A DNA stretch of 64,000 nt. It comes from Burkholderiales bacterium. GTDB taxonomy: Bacteria > Pseudomonadota > Gammaproteobacteria > Burkholderiales > Casimicrobiaceae. Location: positions 124,001-188,000 of the forward strand of contig JABTUF010000005.1 in NCBI GenBank assembly GCA_015075645.1, read 5' to 3'. The translations under genes and the position numbers were made by a program. Below are positions 39,301-46,929 of the stretch, in pieces; position 1 is the first letter of the stretch; every line of letters starts with the position of its first letter. The notes beneath the pieces were generated by a model. The model was given only the letters and a program-made list of their open reading frames with translations. It did not search any database and was not told where the DNA came from.

Positions 39301-39556
39301 GCAGCTTGCGCTCGATGCGGTCGGTGAGCTGCTCCTCGACCTCGCGGGCGGAGGCGCCGGGCCAGTTCGTCTTCACCACCATCACCTTGAAGGTGAACGG
39401 CGGATCCTCGGACTGGCCGAGCATCGCGTAGGCGAACGCGCCGAAGATCGCGCAGACGACGATCAGGTAGCGCACGAGCGGACGGTGCGCGAGCGCCCAT
39501 TCGGACAGGTTGAAGCGCGCGCGATCGCCCGTCGCGGGCGGCGGGGTCCGGTCCAC
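36332..39556 (-). CDS. RND-family efflux transporter, inner-membrane permease (AcrB/MMPL superfamily)
   Basis: This 1074-residue proton-driven exporter has the usual plan: helix 1 near residue 30, a large periplasmic loop starting SEDPPFTFKVMVVKTNWPGA, helices 2-6, a second loop after WCVVHRWIVIGATLAAF, and helices 8-12. The central acid motif is LGLLVDDAIIAVEMM, and the C-terminal half has IMRNSVILVDQI. Length and motifs fit the HAE-1-like proteobacterial branch. It follows its membrane fusion partner by 6 bases. No outer-membrane channel gene is present. Substrates are unknown. Confidence 0.93.
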   Translation of the reverse strand: MDRTPPPATGDRARFNLSEWALAHRPLVRYLIVVCAIFGAFAYAMLGQSEDPPFTFKVMVVKTNWPGASAREVEEQLTDRIERKLQEVPGVDWVRSNSKPGESLVFFAVKDSAPAAQVPETWYQVRKKVGDIRGTLPAGIQGPYFNDEFGDTYMAIYAIAGEGFAYRDLRTFGDKVRAELLRVPEVAKVDFIGAQEEKVFVELANAKLATLGLAPAQIAQTLAAQNAIAAAGTLETSTDRIVLRPSGAFDSLDAIRETSIRAGGRVFRLGDIATVTRGYADPPKQRMRVQGREALGLGITMAAGGDVIRLGRALDQRIGQLRAQLPVGVDIVEVASMPVAVDRSIREFVRSLAEAVLIVLAVSLVSLGLRTGLVVAVSIPLVLAMTFLGMWLLDIGLHKISLGALILSLGLLVDDAIIAVEMMAIKLEQGFDRVRAAGFAYTSTAFPMLTGTLVTVAGFLPIALAKSSTGEYTRSIFQVSSLALVASWIVAVVVIPYLGYTMLPSGEALHRPSFMARLRARLLRRPLPLPRDHGPGDPEAVYRTPFYLRLRATISWCVVHRWIVIGATLAAFAASIALFRFVPQQFFPSSSRPELIVDLRLPEGSSVEATLAQAKKMERILEGEDGVASFVAYVGAGSPRFYLPLDQQLEQANLAQFVVVAATNAGRERLRARLIERFASDFPELRGRVSRLENGPPVGFPVQFRVSGEDIGEVRRIAREVASVVREDAGTSDVQFDWDEPSKTIRLVVDQDKARLLGLTSQDVAAFLNNAVSGVTVTQFRERDQLIDVVIRGTRDERARVSFLKDLAMPSPSGRPVPITQLAELRYELEDGVVWRRDRLPTITVRADVRGDAQGPDVARRIDPKLAGLRAALPLGYRIDMGGAVEDSAKGQKSIAAGVPLMLVTILTLLMIQLRSFARTLMVVLTAPLGLIGVVAALLAFGQPFGFVAMLGTIALSGIIMRNSVILVDQIDRDIAEGASARDAIASATVRRFRPIVLTAAAAVLALIPLTRSDFFGPMAVAMMGGLVVATVLTLVFLPALYAAWFRVGEAPASADEPPRRPGELHPARHPAAA

Positions 39557-39562
39557 GGTCGT

Positions 39563-40681
39563 TCAGCCGCGCGGGGCGTTGGACGCGGCGGTCGCGGGCG
39601 CGGGCGAGCCGTCCGCCTCCCACGGCTTCACCACCTGTCCGGCGCGCAGCTTGTGCGCACCGGCGGCGACGACCCACTCGCCGTCGGCGAGCCCCGCGTC
39701 GACGACCGTGCCGTCCTCGCGGAACGCGCCGAGCGTGACCTCGCGCAGGTTCACCTGCCCCGATCTCGGGTCGTAGACGAACACCGCGGGCCTGCCATCG
39801 GCGGCGTGGGTGATCGCGGCCGACGGCACCAGCGTGGACGAGGCTCCGGCGTCGCTCCGCAGCACGACGTTCGCGGTCATGCCCTGGCGGACCGAGCCGT
39901 CCGGCGCCTCGATCGTCACGCGCACCGCGAAGGTCCGCGTCGCGGCGTCGACCGCGGGAGCGATCTCGCGCACCTTCGCTGCGTACGCGCGGTCCGGATG
40001 CGCCCAGAGCACGACCGCGAGCCCCTGCGCCGCCCTGAGTTCGTTCAGCCGGTTCTCGGGCACCGCGATCGCGACCTCGCGCTCGTCCTCGCGAGCGAGG
40101 CGCACCACCGTCTGGCCGGCGGCGACGACCTGGCCCGGCTCCGCGCCGACCGCGGTCACCACGCCGTCGCGGTCGGCGACGAGCGTCGCGTAGGCCGCCT
40201 GGTTGTTCGCGACGGCGAGTCGCGCGCGGGCCTCGTCGAGCTTCGCGGCGTTCGCGTTCATCACGTTGCGCTTCTGGTCGAGCGCGCTCGCGCTGACGAA
40301 CTTCAACTGGTGCAGGTTGGCGTAGCGGTCGTGCTCCGCCTTCGCGTAGTCGTATTCGGTCGTTGCCGCCGCGACCGCCGCCTTCGCGGCCTGCGCCTGC
40401 AGGGTGACGTCGGCGGCATCGAGCCGTGCGAGCACCTCGCCCTTCGCGACCCGCGCGCCGACGTCGACCGGACGCGCGACGAGTTTGCCGCCGATCCGGA
40501 ATCCCAGGTCGGACTCGTGCCGCGCCTTCACTTCGCCCGCGAACACCGACGGCGCAGCCACGGAGCCCACCGCGACACGCGCGAGCATGACCGGACGCAC
40601 CGGCTCGACCGGCGGATCCTGCCGCGCGCAGGACGCGAGCAGCGACCCCACGACGAGCAGCAACGCGAGCCGCAGTTTCAT
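39563..40681 (-). CDS. RND efflux membrane fusion protein, lipoprotein
   Basis: The 372-residue periplasmic adaptor starts MKLRLALLLVVGSLLASCARQ, with a good lipobox (LLASC). It has the paired lipoyl halves (SDLGFRIGGKLVARPVDVGA, then GVVTAVGAEPGQVVAAGQTV), an alpha-helical hairpin between them (residues 95-165), a beta-barrel and a membrane-proximal region. It links the RND pump to an outer-membrane channel. Its ATG overlaps the tetR stop (ATGA). The frame is open to 40840, but the lipobox fixes the start. Confidence 0.92.
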   Translation of the reverse strand: MKLRLALLLVVGSLLASCARQDPPVEPVRPVMLARVAVGSVAAPSVFAGEVKARHESDLGFRIGGKLVARPVDVGARVAKGEVLARLDAADVTLQAQAAKAAVAAATTEYDYAKAEHDRYANLHQLKFVSASALDQKRNVMNANAAKLDEARARLAVANNQAAYATLVADRDGVVTAVGAEPGQVVAAGQTVVRLAREDEREVAIAVPENRLNELRAAQGLAVVLWAHPDRAYAAKVREIAPAVDAATRTFAVRVTIEAPDGSVRQGMTANVVLRSDAGASSTLVPSAAITHAADGRPAVFVYDPRSGQVNLREVTLGAFREDGTVVDAGLADGEWVVAAGAHKLRAGQVVKPWEADGSPAPATAASNAPRG

Positions 40682-41352
40682 CGCGCACCCCGCGAAGCAT
40701 CCCCCGTCGCCGCACCCATCGCACCCTGCCACAGGGCGCGCAACGCCCGGTCGAGGTCGTCGGGATAGCTGAACGCGAGGGCGGCCGGCACCGCGCCTTG
40801 CGATCCCGCCGGACAGACCGCGGAGCCCGCCATCTGCCACAGCCCGAGGATCAGCGCGTAGCTGTGCCGCAGGAGTTCGAGCCCCTGCCCGCGCGCGAGC
40901 GCCGGGAAGTGCCGCTCGAGCCCTTCGCCCGCGTGCTCGAGGCGCTCGGCCATCCGCAACTTGAACGCGCCTGCGGACGCTTCGGGAATCGACTGCGACA
41001 TCATCCCGAAGCAGCGCGACGCCAGCGGCAGGAACAGCGGCGGCGCGACGATGTGCTCGTGCGTCAGCGAGAGCACGCGGTCGAAGTCGACGCGCTCGCC
41101 GCCTTCGAGCAGGGCGGTGAGCGCGCGGAAGAAGCCGCCGACGTTGCGCTCGTGCAGCGCGAGCAGCAACTCCTCCTTGCTCGGGAAGTAGAGGTACACG
41201 GTGCCCTTCGCGAGCCCCGCGTCGTCGGCGACCTCGGCCACGCTCGGCACGCGGTCGGGCGAGCGCAGCATCAGCCGCTCGGCCGCGTCGAGGAGCGCGT
41301 GGTTGCGCTCCTCCTTGTCCTCCGCCTGGATCGCGCGCTGCCGAACCGCCAT
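40678..41352 (-). CDS. TetR-family transcriptional regulator of the adjacent efflux operon
   Basis: The 224-residue product has an N-terminal TetR helix-turn-helix (residues 15-62: LLDAAERLMLRSPDRVPSVA, LAKGTVYLYFPSKEELLLAL) and a divergent ligand domain. It is the first gene of the operon tetR-MFP-RND, with 4-base overlap to the MFP gene. Two TGAC/GTCA palindromes lie just upstream (41391-41438), so autorepression relieved by a pump substrate is likely. Length is typical. Confidence 0.92.
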   Translation of the reverse strand: MAVRQRAIQAEDKEERNHALLDAAERLMLRSPDRVPSVAEVADDAGLAKGTVYLYFPSKEELLLALHERNVGGFFRALTALLEGGERVDFDRVLSLTHEHIVAPPLFLPLASRCFGMMSQSIPEASAGAFKLRMAERLEHAGEGLERHFPALARGQGLELLRHSYALILGLWQMAGSAVCPAGSQGAVPAALAFSYPDDLDRALRALWQGAMGAATGDASRGAR

Positions 41353-41390
41353 GATCGTCGCCTTCGCTCGCGGTGAAGCCGGATCGGCTT

Positions 41391-41411
41391 CAACTGACCG
41401 CGAGTCAGTTG
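41391..41411. promoter_or_regulatory. Candidate TetR operator 1
   Basis: A perfect inverted repeat, CAACTGAC-CGCGA-GTCAGTTG, has 8-base arms and lies 39 bases upstream of the tetR start. Position and symmetry fit a TetR-family operator. Confidence 0.6.
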
Positions 41412-41425
41412 TTGCCCACAGTAAA

Positions 41426-41438
41426 TGACCGCCGGTCA
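41426..41438. promoter_or_regulatory. Candidate TetR operator 2
   Basis: TGACC-GCC-GGTCA, 15 bases beyond operator 1, shares the TGAC/GTCA half-sites and continues into CAGTTG as in site 1. Two sites may bind cooperatively and could also affect the divergent gene at 41572. Confidence 0.45.
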
Positions 41439-41571
41439 GTTGTCAAGTGTCCCGGATTGCCGACGACCTGACGCCAAATGACAAGCCGGGCCTTGCCCGA
41501 ACCGGATAACCTCCGGGCGCACCCGCGCGCCGCGATCGCGGGCATCCTGCTTCACTCCCCGGGGTTCCACG

Positions 41572-44133
41572 ATGAAGGCACGCTCGCTGTTGCTCCCGCT
41601 GTTCGCCCTGGCCTGCCTGCTGGCGGTCCTGCCTCATGCCACCCCGGTCACGGCGCAGCAGCCGGCGCAGGCCGCTCCGCTGCCGGCCGATCCCTGGCCC
41701 CGCGACGTGAGCATCGCGAACGCCGCGGTCCTGATCTATCAGCCGCAGGTGAACCGCTGGACCGGCAACCAGCTCGATTTCCGCGTCGCGCTCGCGATCA
41801 AGCCGACCGGCGCGACGGCGGAGACCTTCGGCGTGGCGTTCGTGACCACACGTACGCAGGTCGACAAGATCGGACGCATGGTGGTCTTCGAGAACCTGAA
41901 GATCACGAAGCTCGATTTCCCGACGCTGCCGGGCCGCGGGCAGTCCTACCTGCCCGACCTGCAGAAGCGGTTCGCGAGCGACCTGCGCACGATCGCGCTC
42001 GACCGACTCGAGTCGTCGCTCGCGCTCGTCGGCGTCAAGCCGCCCACGGTCGCCGTGCAGAACACGCCGCCGCGCGTGATCGTCAGCCAGTCCCCCGCGA
42101 TCCTCGTGCCGATCGACGGCGCGCCGGTGATGACCTCGGTGCCCCAGAGTTCGCGCTTCCAGCGTGTCGTCAACACCAAGGCGCTGATCCTGCAGGGCGG
42201 ACTCGGCGACCGGTACTTCCTGCATGTGCACGGCGGCTGGCTGCAGGCCGACTCGCTCGCCGGCCCCTGGTCGCGCGCGGTGATGGGCATGCTCCTGCAG
42301 GCCGATGCGGACGCGATCGCCTCGACCCTCGGCAAGGCGCACACGGTCGATCTCCTCGACGGGCCGCCGAACGCCAACCCGAAACCCTCGCTCGACAACG
42401 GCATTCCGACGATCTACACGAGCGAACAGCCGGCGGAACTCATCGTGTTCCAGGGCGCGCCGGATTTCGTGCCGATCGTGGGCACCGGGCTCCTGTGGGC
42501 GTCGAACACGACGAGCGACGTGATCGTCCACACCGCGGACAACCGCACCTACGCGCTGCTCGCCGGCCGCTGGTTCCGCGGACCCGGCATGTCGGGTCCG
42601 TGGCAGTTCGTCGCGAACAACGCGCTTCCGGCGGATTTCGCGAAGATCCCGCCGCATTCGCTCGCGGGTGCCGTGCTGCCGACGGTGGCCGGCACGCCTC
42701 AGGCCGAGGAGGCGGTGATCGCCGACACGATCCCGCAGACCGCCACGGTCCCGCTCAGGAACGGGCCGAAGTTCACGCCGAGCTTCGACGGCGCGCCGAA
42801 GTACGCGTCGATCGCGGGAACTTCGCTCACCTACGTGACGAATTCCTCGGTGCCGATCATCGAGGCCACGCCCACCGCGTTCTACGCGGTCGAGGCCGGC
42901 GTGTGGTTCACCGCGTCGAACCTGACCGGACCGTGGTCGGTCGCGACCTCGGTGCCGGTCGCGATCTACTCGATCCCGCCGTCCTCGCCGATCTACTACG
43001 TCACCTACGTCCACGTCTACGGCTCGACGCCGCAGGTCGTGTACGTCGGCTACACGCCGGGCTACCTCGGCACCGTGGTGAATCCCTACGGCACGATTGT
43101 CTACGGCACCGGCTACGCCTACACGCCGTGGATCGGATCGGTCTGGTACGCGCCGCCCTACACCTACGGCGTCGCCGCGGCGCCGATCTACAACCCCTAC
43201 GTCGGATACACGTTCGGCTTCGCGATGGGGCTCGCCACCGCCGCGTGGATGGAGCCCTACTGGGGCGGCGCCTACTATCACCCCGCGTACTGGGGCGGCT
43301 ACGGCTGCTGCGCGACTGCGAGCGCGAACGTCTACGGCCACTGGGGCAGCACGACCTACTCGGGCACGCGCTCGTGGTACGGCGGCGGCGGCGTCGCGGG
43401 GACTTCGTTCTCTGGCAGTTACGCGAACGCCCGCACCGGCACGACCGGCAACATCAACGCCGGCCGCCAGTACAACGCGTGGACCGGCAACGCCACGCGC
43501 GGCTTCGACCGCACGGTGAACGGCGCAGCGGGCGGGTCGGGGCAGGTCGCGCGGGCGGGCAACTACAACACCTACACCGGCCAGCGTTCGACCGGCTCGG
43601 CGGTCTCGGGCACCACCGCCGCCGGCAGCACGTACAACCGCGCGGGCGCGACGACGGCAGGCCCGATGGGCGACGCCCACGTCGGCGGAGGAACGTCGAC
43701 GAACGCGTACACCGGCAAGACCAACTCCTGGGCGTCCGCTTCGGTCGGTAACGACAAGTACGCGGACGTGAACGGCAACGTCTACCACAACGACGGCAGC
43801 GGCTGGCAGCAGCACTCGTCGAGCGGTTGGTCGAGCGCGAGCGGAGACACGTCGTGGGCCAACCGCGAATCGCAGGCGCGCGACAACGGCGACAACCGGT
43901 TCTCGAGCTTTTCCGGCAGCGACCGCTTCGGCGGTGGTGGCGGCGGCGGATTCGGCGGCGGCGATCGCTTCGGCGGCGGAGGCGGATTCGGCGGCGGCGA
44001 TCGCTTCGGCGGATTCGGCGGCGGCGATCGCTTCGGCGGATTCGGTGGCGGGGATCGCTTCGGCGGAGGCGGATTCGGCGGACGCTTCGGGGGCGGAGGT
44101 GGCTTCGGAGGACGCTTCGGCGGGCGCCGCTGA
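41572..44133 (+). CDS. Large secreted repeat protein with tyrosine- and glycine-rich C-terminus
   Basis: The product is 853 residues with a signal peptide of about 28 residues (ending PVTA-QQ). Residues 30-520 contain three copies of a module with a GxW...GPW motif. Its tryptophans W223, W334 and W445 are exactly 111 residues apart (GGWLQADSLAGPWSRA, GRWFRGPGMSGPW, GVWFTASNLTGPW). A Tyr/Pro/Gly-rich middle (PYTYGVAAAPIYNPYVGYTF, WGGYGCC) follows, then Thr/Ser/Asn-rich sequence and a terminal run of GGGDRFGG repeats. Similar proteins are sometimes annotated as carbohydrate-binding family V/XII. Surface or matrix location is likely; function is unknown. It is divergent from tetR. Confidence 0.75.
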   Translation: MKARSLLLPLFALACLLAVLPHATPVTAQQPAQAAPLPADPWPRDVSIANAAVLIYQPQVNRWTGNQLDFRVALAIKPTGATAETFGVAFVTTRTQVDKIGRMVVFENLKITKLDFPTLPGRGQSYLPDLQKRFASDLRTIALDRLESSLALVGVKPPTVAVQNTPPRVIVSQSPAILVPIDGAPVMTSVPQSSRFQRVVNTKALILQGGLGDRYFLHVHGGWLQADSLAGPWSRAVMGMLLQADADAIASTLGKAHTVDLLDGPPNANPKPSLDNGIPTIYTSEQPAELIVFQGAPDFVPIVGTGLLWASNTTSDVIVHTADNRTYALLAGRWFRGPGMSGPWQFVANNALPADFAKIPPHSLAGAVLPTVAGTPQAEEAVIADTIPQTATVPLRNGPKFTPSFDGAPKYASIAGTSLTYVTNSSVPIIEATPTAFYAVEAGVWFTASNLTGPWSVATSVPVAIYSIPPSSPIYYVTYVHVYGSTPQVVYVGYTPGYLGTVVNPYGTIVYGTGYAYTPWIGSVWYAPPYTYGVAAAPIYNPYVGYTFGFAMGLATAAWMEPYWGGAYYHPAYWGGYGCCATASANVYGHWGSTTYSGTRSWYGGGGVAGTSFSGSYANARTGTTGNINAGRQYNAWTGNATRGFDRTVNGAAGGSGQVARAGNYNTYTGQRSTGSAVSGTTAAGSTYNRAGATTAGPMGDAHVGGGTSTNAYTGKTNSWASASVGNDKYADVNGNVYHNDGSGWQQHSSSGWSSASGDTSWANRESQARDNGDNRFSSFSGSDRFGGGGGGGFGGGDRFGGGGGFGGGDRFGGFGGGDRFGGFGGGDRFGGGGFGGRFGGGGGFGGRFGGRR
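43918..44130 (+). repeat. Glycine-rich tandem repeat coding for GGGDRFGG units
   Basis: The 3' end of the gene is built from repeated GGCGGCGATCGCTTCGGCGG-type units. They encode five or so (F)GGGDRFGG copies, ending in GGRFGGRR. Such arrays vary in copy number through slippage. Confidence 0.8.
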
Positions 44134-44162
44134 CGACCGGCGGGGCGCGTCGAACGCGCGGG

Positions 44163-45035
44163 TCAGACCGCGCGACGCCCGTCGAAGAGCGCGAGCGTCG
44201 CGCGCGTAAGCGCGGATCCCGCCTCGGCGTGGTCGACGACCACGTCGAAATGATGCCGGTCCGGAATGACGAGCGGACCGGGCATCCCGCGAGGGCGATT
44301 GCGCGGCCACGCCTCCCACAGGAGGTCGGCCTGCCGCAGGAACTCGCCGGTTTCCCGCCCGCCGACCGCGATGACGATCGGCGCGTCGCAGGCCGGCGCG
44401 AGCTGGACCGGCGACAGGCGCGCGGCTTCCGCGTCGTCGAGATTGAGGTCGACGTTGGCGGAGAAGTGCACGAGCGGACGCAGGTCGTGCACGCCCGAGA
44501 GCGACACCGCGCCGGCGACCGGATGCGCCCCGAAACCCTCGCGGGTCCAGTCGCGCGCGAGCATCATCGCCGCGAGTTGCCCGCCCGCGGAATGTCCGCC
44601 GACGACGAGCGGACGCGCGGGCGTCCCGTGCTTCGGCCCTTCGCGCGCGATCCAGGCGACGGCGCGCGAGGCTTCCTCGACGATGTCCGCGATCGTCACC
44701 TGCGGACACAGGTCGTAGTTCGCCACGGCCACCGCGATGCCCTGCGCGGTCAGCGGCGGCGCCACGAGCGCGTGGACGTCCTTGTCGAGCGAGCGCCACC
44801 AGCCGCCGTGCAGGAAGAGGAACGTGCCGCGAGCCGCACCACGCGGCAGGAACAGGTCGAGCGTTTCCTTCGGGCCGGGACCGAAGCGGAGGTCGCGCAG
44901 GACGTGTTCGGTCGCGAACGCCCTGGCCGACAACTCGCCCCAGCGCGCGAACCATTGCGGATGGTCGGGCACCGCCGCGCGGTTGTTGTAGCCGCGCTCG
45001 ATCTCCTCGGGCGACATCCCGTACCAGGACGTCAT
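44163..45035 (-). CDS. Alpha/beta hydrolase, arylformamidase/BD-FAE-like
   Basis: The 290-residue product starts MTSWYGMSPEEIERGYNNRA. Motifs: FLFLHGGWWRSLDK, the HGGxW oxyanion motif of kynurenine formamidase and related esterases; VVGGHSAGGQLAAMM with the nucleophile serine in GHSAG; and HHFDVVVDH with the catalytic histidine. It closes the aromatic-CoA cluster and overlaps the FAH-family gene by 4 bases. N-formylkynurenine hydrolysis would feed anthranilate to the 2-aminobenzoate-type ligase, so arylformamidase is an attractive guess. A thioester or ester hydrolase role in the same pathway is equally possible. Confidence 0.8.
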   Translation of the reverse strand: MTSWYGMSPEEIERGYNNRAAVPDHPQWFARWGELSARAFATEHVLRDLRFGPGPKETLDLFLPRGAARGTFLFLHGGWWRSLDKDVHALVAPPLTAQGIAVAVANYDLCPQVTIADIVEEASRAVAWIAREGPKHGTPARPLVVGGHSAGGQLAAMMLARDWTREGFGAHPVAGAVSLSGVHDLRPLVHFSANVDLNLDDAEAARLSPVQLAPACDAPIVIAVGGRETGEFLRQADLLWEAWPRNRPRGMPGPLVIPDRHHFDVVVDHAEAGSALTRATLALFDGRRAV

Positions 45036-45742
45036 CGCCGCTCCTCGACGATCCCGACCGTGAGCGGCGGCAGCCCCTCGATGCGCGCGTCGAGGTAATC
45101 GCCCGGGACCACGGCCGCGACCCCGGCCGGCGTGCCTGTGTAGACGAGGTCGCCCGGCAGGAGTTCGCAATAGCGCGACAGGAACGCGAGCGTGTGCGCG
45201 ACGTCCCAGATCATGTCGCGGAGGTCGCCCACCTGTCGCCGCACGCCGTTGACGTCGAGCGTGATCGCGCCGCGCCTCGCGTGGCCGCCCGCCTCGACGG
45301 TGCGGATCGCGCCGATCGGCGCCGCGCAGGCGAAGGACTTCGCGGTGTCCCAGGGCCGCCGCGCGTCCTTCGCGACCTTCTGCAGGTCGCGCCGCGTCAT
45401 GTCGAGTCCCACCGCGTAGCCGTAGACGAGCGCGAGCGCGTGCTCGGACGTGAAATTCGCACCGCCCCGGCCGATGGCGACGACCAGTTCGACCTCGTGA
45501 TGCAGGTTCTCCGTCGCCGGCGGGTAGGGCATGGTGCCGACCTCGGCGGCGGCGACCGGCAGGATCGCGTCGGCCGCCTTCGCGAAGAAGAACGGCGGCT
45601 CCTTCGTCGCGTCGCCGCCCATCTCGGCGGCGTGCTCGGCGTAGTTGCGCCCGACGCAGTAGACGTGACGCACCGGAAAGCGCGCGTCGCTGCCGTCGAC
45701 CGGCACGCTCGGGTGCTCCCAGAGCGGAATCGGGCTCTTCAA
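45032..45742 (-). CDS. Fumarylacetoacetate hydrolase family protein, probable fumarylpyruvate hydrolase
   Basis: The product is 236 residues from TTG 45742, preceded by GGAG; an in-frame GTG at 45757 is an alternative. The FAH core is clear: SDARFPVRHVYCVGRNYAEHA, PPFFFAKAADAI, LHHEVELVVAIG with metal-ligand glutamates, GYAVGLDMTRRDLQ, and LLPGDLVYTGTPAGV. The GSDARFPVR start matches NagK-type fumarylpyruvate hydrolases of the gentisate pathway, which release fumarate and pyruvate. It is adjacent to the isomerase gene that makes its substrate, which supports the call. Confidence 0.85.
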   Translation of the reverse strand: MKSPIPLWEHPSVPVDGSDARFPVRHVYCVGRNYAEHAAEMGGDATKEPPFFFAKAADAILPVAAAEVGTMPYPPATENLHHEVELVVAIGRGGANFTSEHALALVYGYAVGLDMTRRDLQKVAKDARRPWDTAKSFACAAPIGAIRTVEAGGHARRGAITLDVNGVRRQVGDLRDMIWDVAHTLAFLSRYCELLPGDLVYTGTPAGVAAVVPGDYLDARIEGLPPLTVGIVEERR

Positions 45743-45776
45743 CGATGACTCCGGCACCCGCGGCCCGGCAGGCGAA

Positions 45777-46418
45777 TCATTCGGCGTCCGGTTGCTTCGC
45801 CGGCGCGGCGTTCGCGAACGCCGGCAGCGCCTGGCAGGCCGCGTCGATCCGCACGAGCGTCGGATAGGGTGCGAGGTCGACGCTGCCGCGCCGGGCGTTG
45901 GCCATCTGCGGCACGAGGCAGACGTCGGCGAGCGTCGGCGCATCGCCGTGGCAGAAACGCCCGGTCGCCGCATCGCGCGCGAGGCGGCGCTCCAGCGCCT
46001 CGAATCCGACGTCGATCCAGTACCGGTACCAGCCGTCCTTCTGCTCCGCCGACACGCCGAGCGTCTTCAGCAGGTACTGGAGCACGCGCAGGTTGCCGAG
46101 CGGGTGGATGTCGCAGGCCATCGCGAGCGCGATCGAGCGCACGCGCGCGCGCGCCTGTGCGCCCGCGGGCAGGAGCGGCGGCGACGGATGCGTCTCGTCC
46201 AGGTACTCGAGGATCGCGAGCGACTGCGTCAGCACCTCGCCGCCGTCGAGCGCGAGCGCGGGCACGAGGCCCTGCGGGTTCAGCGCGAGGTAGCCGTCCG
46301 AGCGCTGCGCGCCGTGGCGCAGGTGGACGAATTCGCGCTCGGGCGCGAGCCCCTTCAGGTTGAGCGCGATCCGCACGCGGTAGGCCGCGGACGAGCGGAA
46401 ATAGTCGTAGAGCTTCAT
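45777..46418 (-). CDS. maiA: Maleylacetoacetate/maleylpyruvate isomerase (zeta-class GST)
   Basis: The 213-residue glutathione-dependent cis-trans isomerase has the zeta-class motif YDYFRSSAAYRVRIALNLKG with the SSxxxRVR glutathione site, NPQGLVPAL, VLTQSLAILEYLDE, and a helical C-terminal domain with PTLADVCLVPQ. Next to a fumarylpyruvate hydrolase it most likely works on maleylpyruvate (NagL), though maleylacetoacetate in tyrosine or homogentisate breakdown cannot be excluded. No ring-cleaving gentisate or homogentisate dioxygenase is in the window. Confidence 0.88.
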   Translation of the reverse strand: MKLYDYFRSSAAYRVRIALNLKGLAPEREFVHLRHGAQRSDGYLALNPQGLVPALALDGGEVLTQSLAILEYLDETHPSPPLLPAGAQARARVRSIALAMACDIHPLGNLRVLQYLLKTLGVSAEQKDGWYRYWIDVGFEALERRLARDAATGRFCHGDAPTLADVCLVPQMANARRGSVDLAPYPTLVRIDAACQALPAFANAAPAKQPDAE

Positions 46419-46475
46419 GGCTGCGGAGGCGCCATTGTACGCAGAAGACGTCCGCGAAGGAGCGCGCCGGCGGCG

Positions 46476-46880
46476 CTAACGCGCCTCCGCGTCCGGCACG
46501 ATCGCGGTCGCCTCGATCTCGACCCGGGCCCGGGGCTCGATCAGCCGGCCCACCTCCACCGCGGTCATCGCCGGATAGTGGCGCCCGATCACGTCGCGGT
46601 ACGCGCGCCCGACTTCGCGCAACGCGCCCAGGTACTCGTCCGCGTCGACGACGTACCAGGTCATGCGCACCAGATGCTCGGGCCGTCCGCCCGCCTGCGC
46701 GAGCACGGCGACGATGTTCTGCAGCGCCTGGCGCACCTGCGCCTCGAAATCGTCGGTCTCGAACGCTTGCTCCGCGTTCCAGCCGATCTGGCCGCCGATC
46801 GCGACGAAGGTCCCGCGCGCGGCAATGCCGTTCGCGTAGCCCTTCGGGGCCGCCCACCCGGGCGGTTGCAGGATCTTCAT
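46476..46880 (-). CDS. RidA-family enamine/imine deaminase
   Basis: The product is 134 residues from MKILQPPGW. Rid-fold signatures are GTFVAIGGQIGWNAE, DFEAQVRQALQNIVAVLAQAG, VRMTWYVVDADEYL and PAMTAVEVGRLIEPRARVEIEATAI, with the conserved arginine before the final strand. RidA proteins hydrolyse enamines and imines. In this cluster the oxygenase-reductase would generate a cyclic enamine if the substrate is 2-aminobenzoyl-CoA, so a dedicated deaminase makes sense. General housekeeping RidA is less likely, given its position between the isomerase and the CoA ligase. Confidence 0.85.
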   Translation of the reverse strand: MKILQPPGWAAPKGYANGIAARGTFVAIGGQIGWNAEQAFETDDFEAQVRQALQNIVAVLAQAGGRPEHLVRMTWYVVDADEYLGALREVGRAYRDVIGRHYPAMTAVEVGRLIEPRARVEIEATAIVPDAEAR

Positions 46881-46929
46881 TCGCCGTCCCCTCCCGACAC
46901 TCCAATGCGATCTTCGCAGCGACACGCGC

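Noticed and set aside
41443..44955. Minus-strand open frame of 1170 codons across the secreted repeat protein
   Set aside because: It is a shadow of the repeat gene and of the hydrolase gene. Its ESA/EAS runs are simply the reverse of the glycine-rich repeat.
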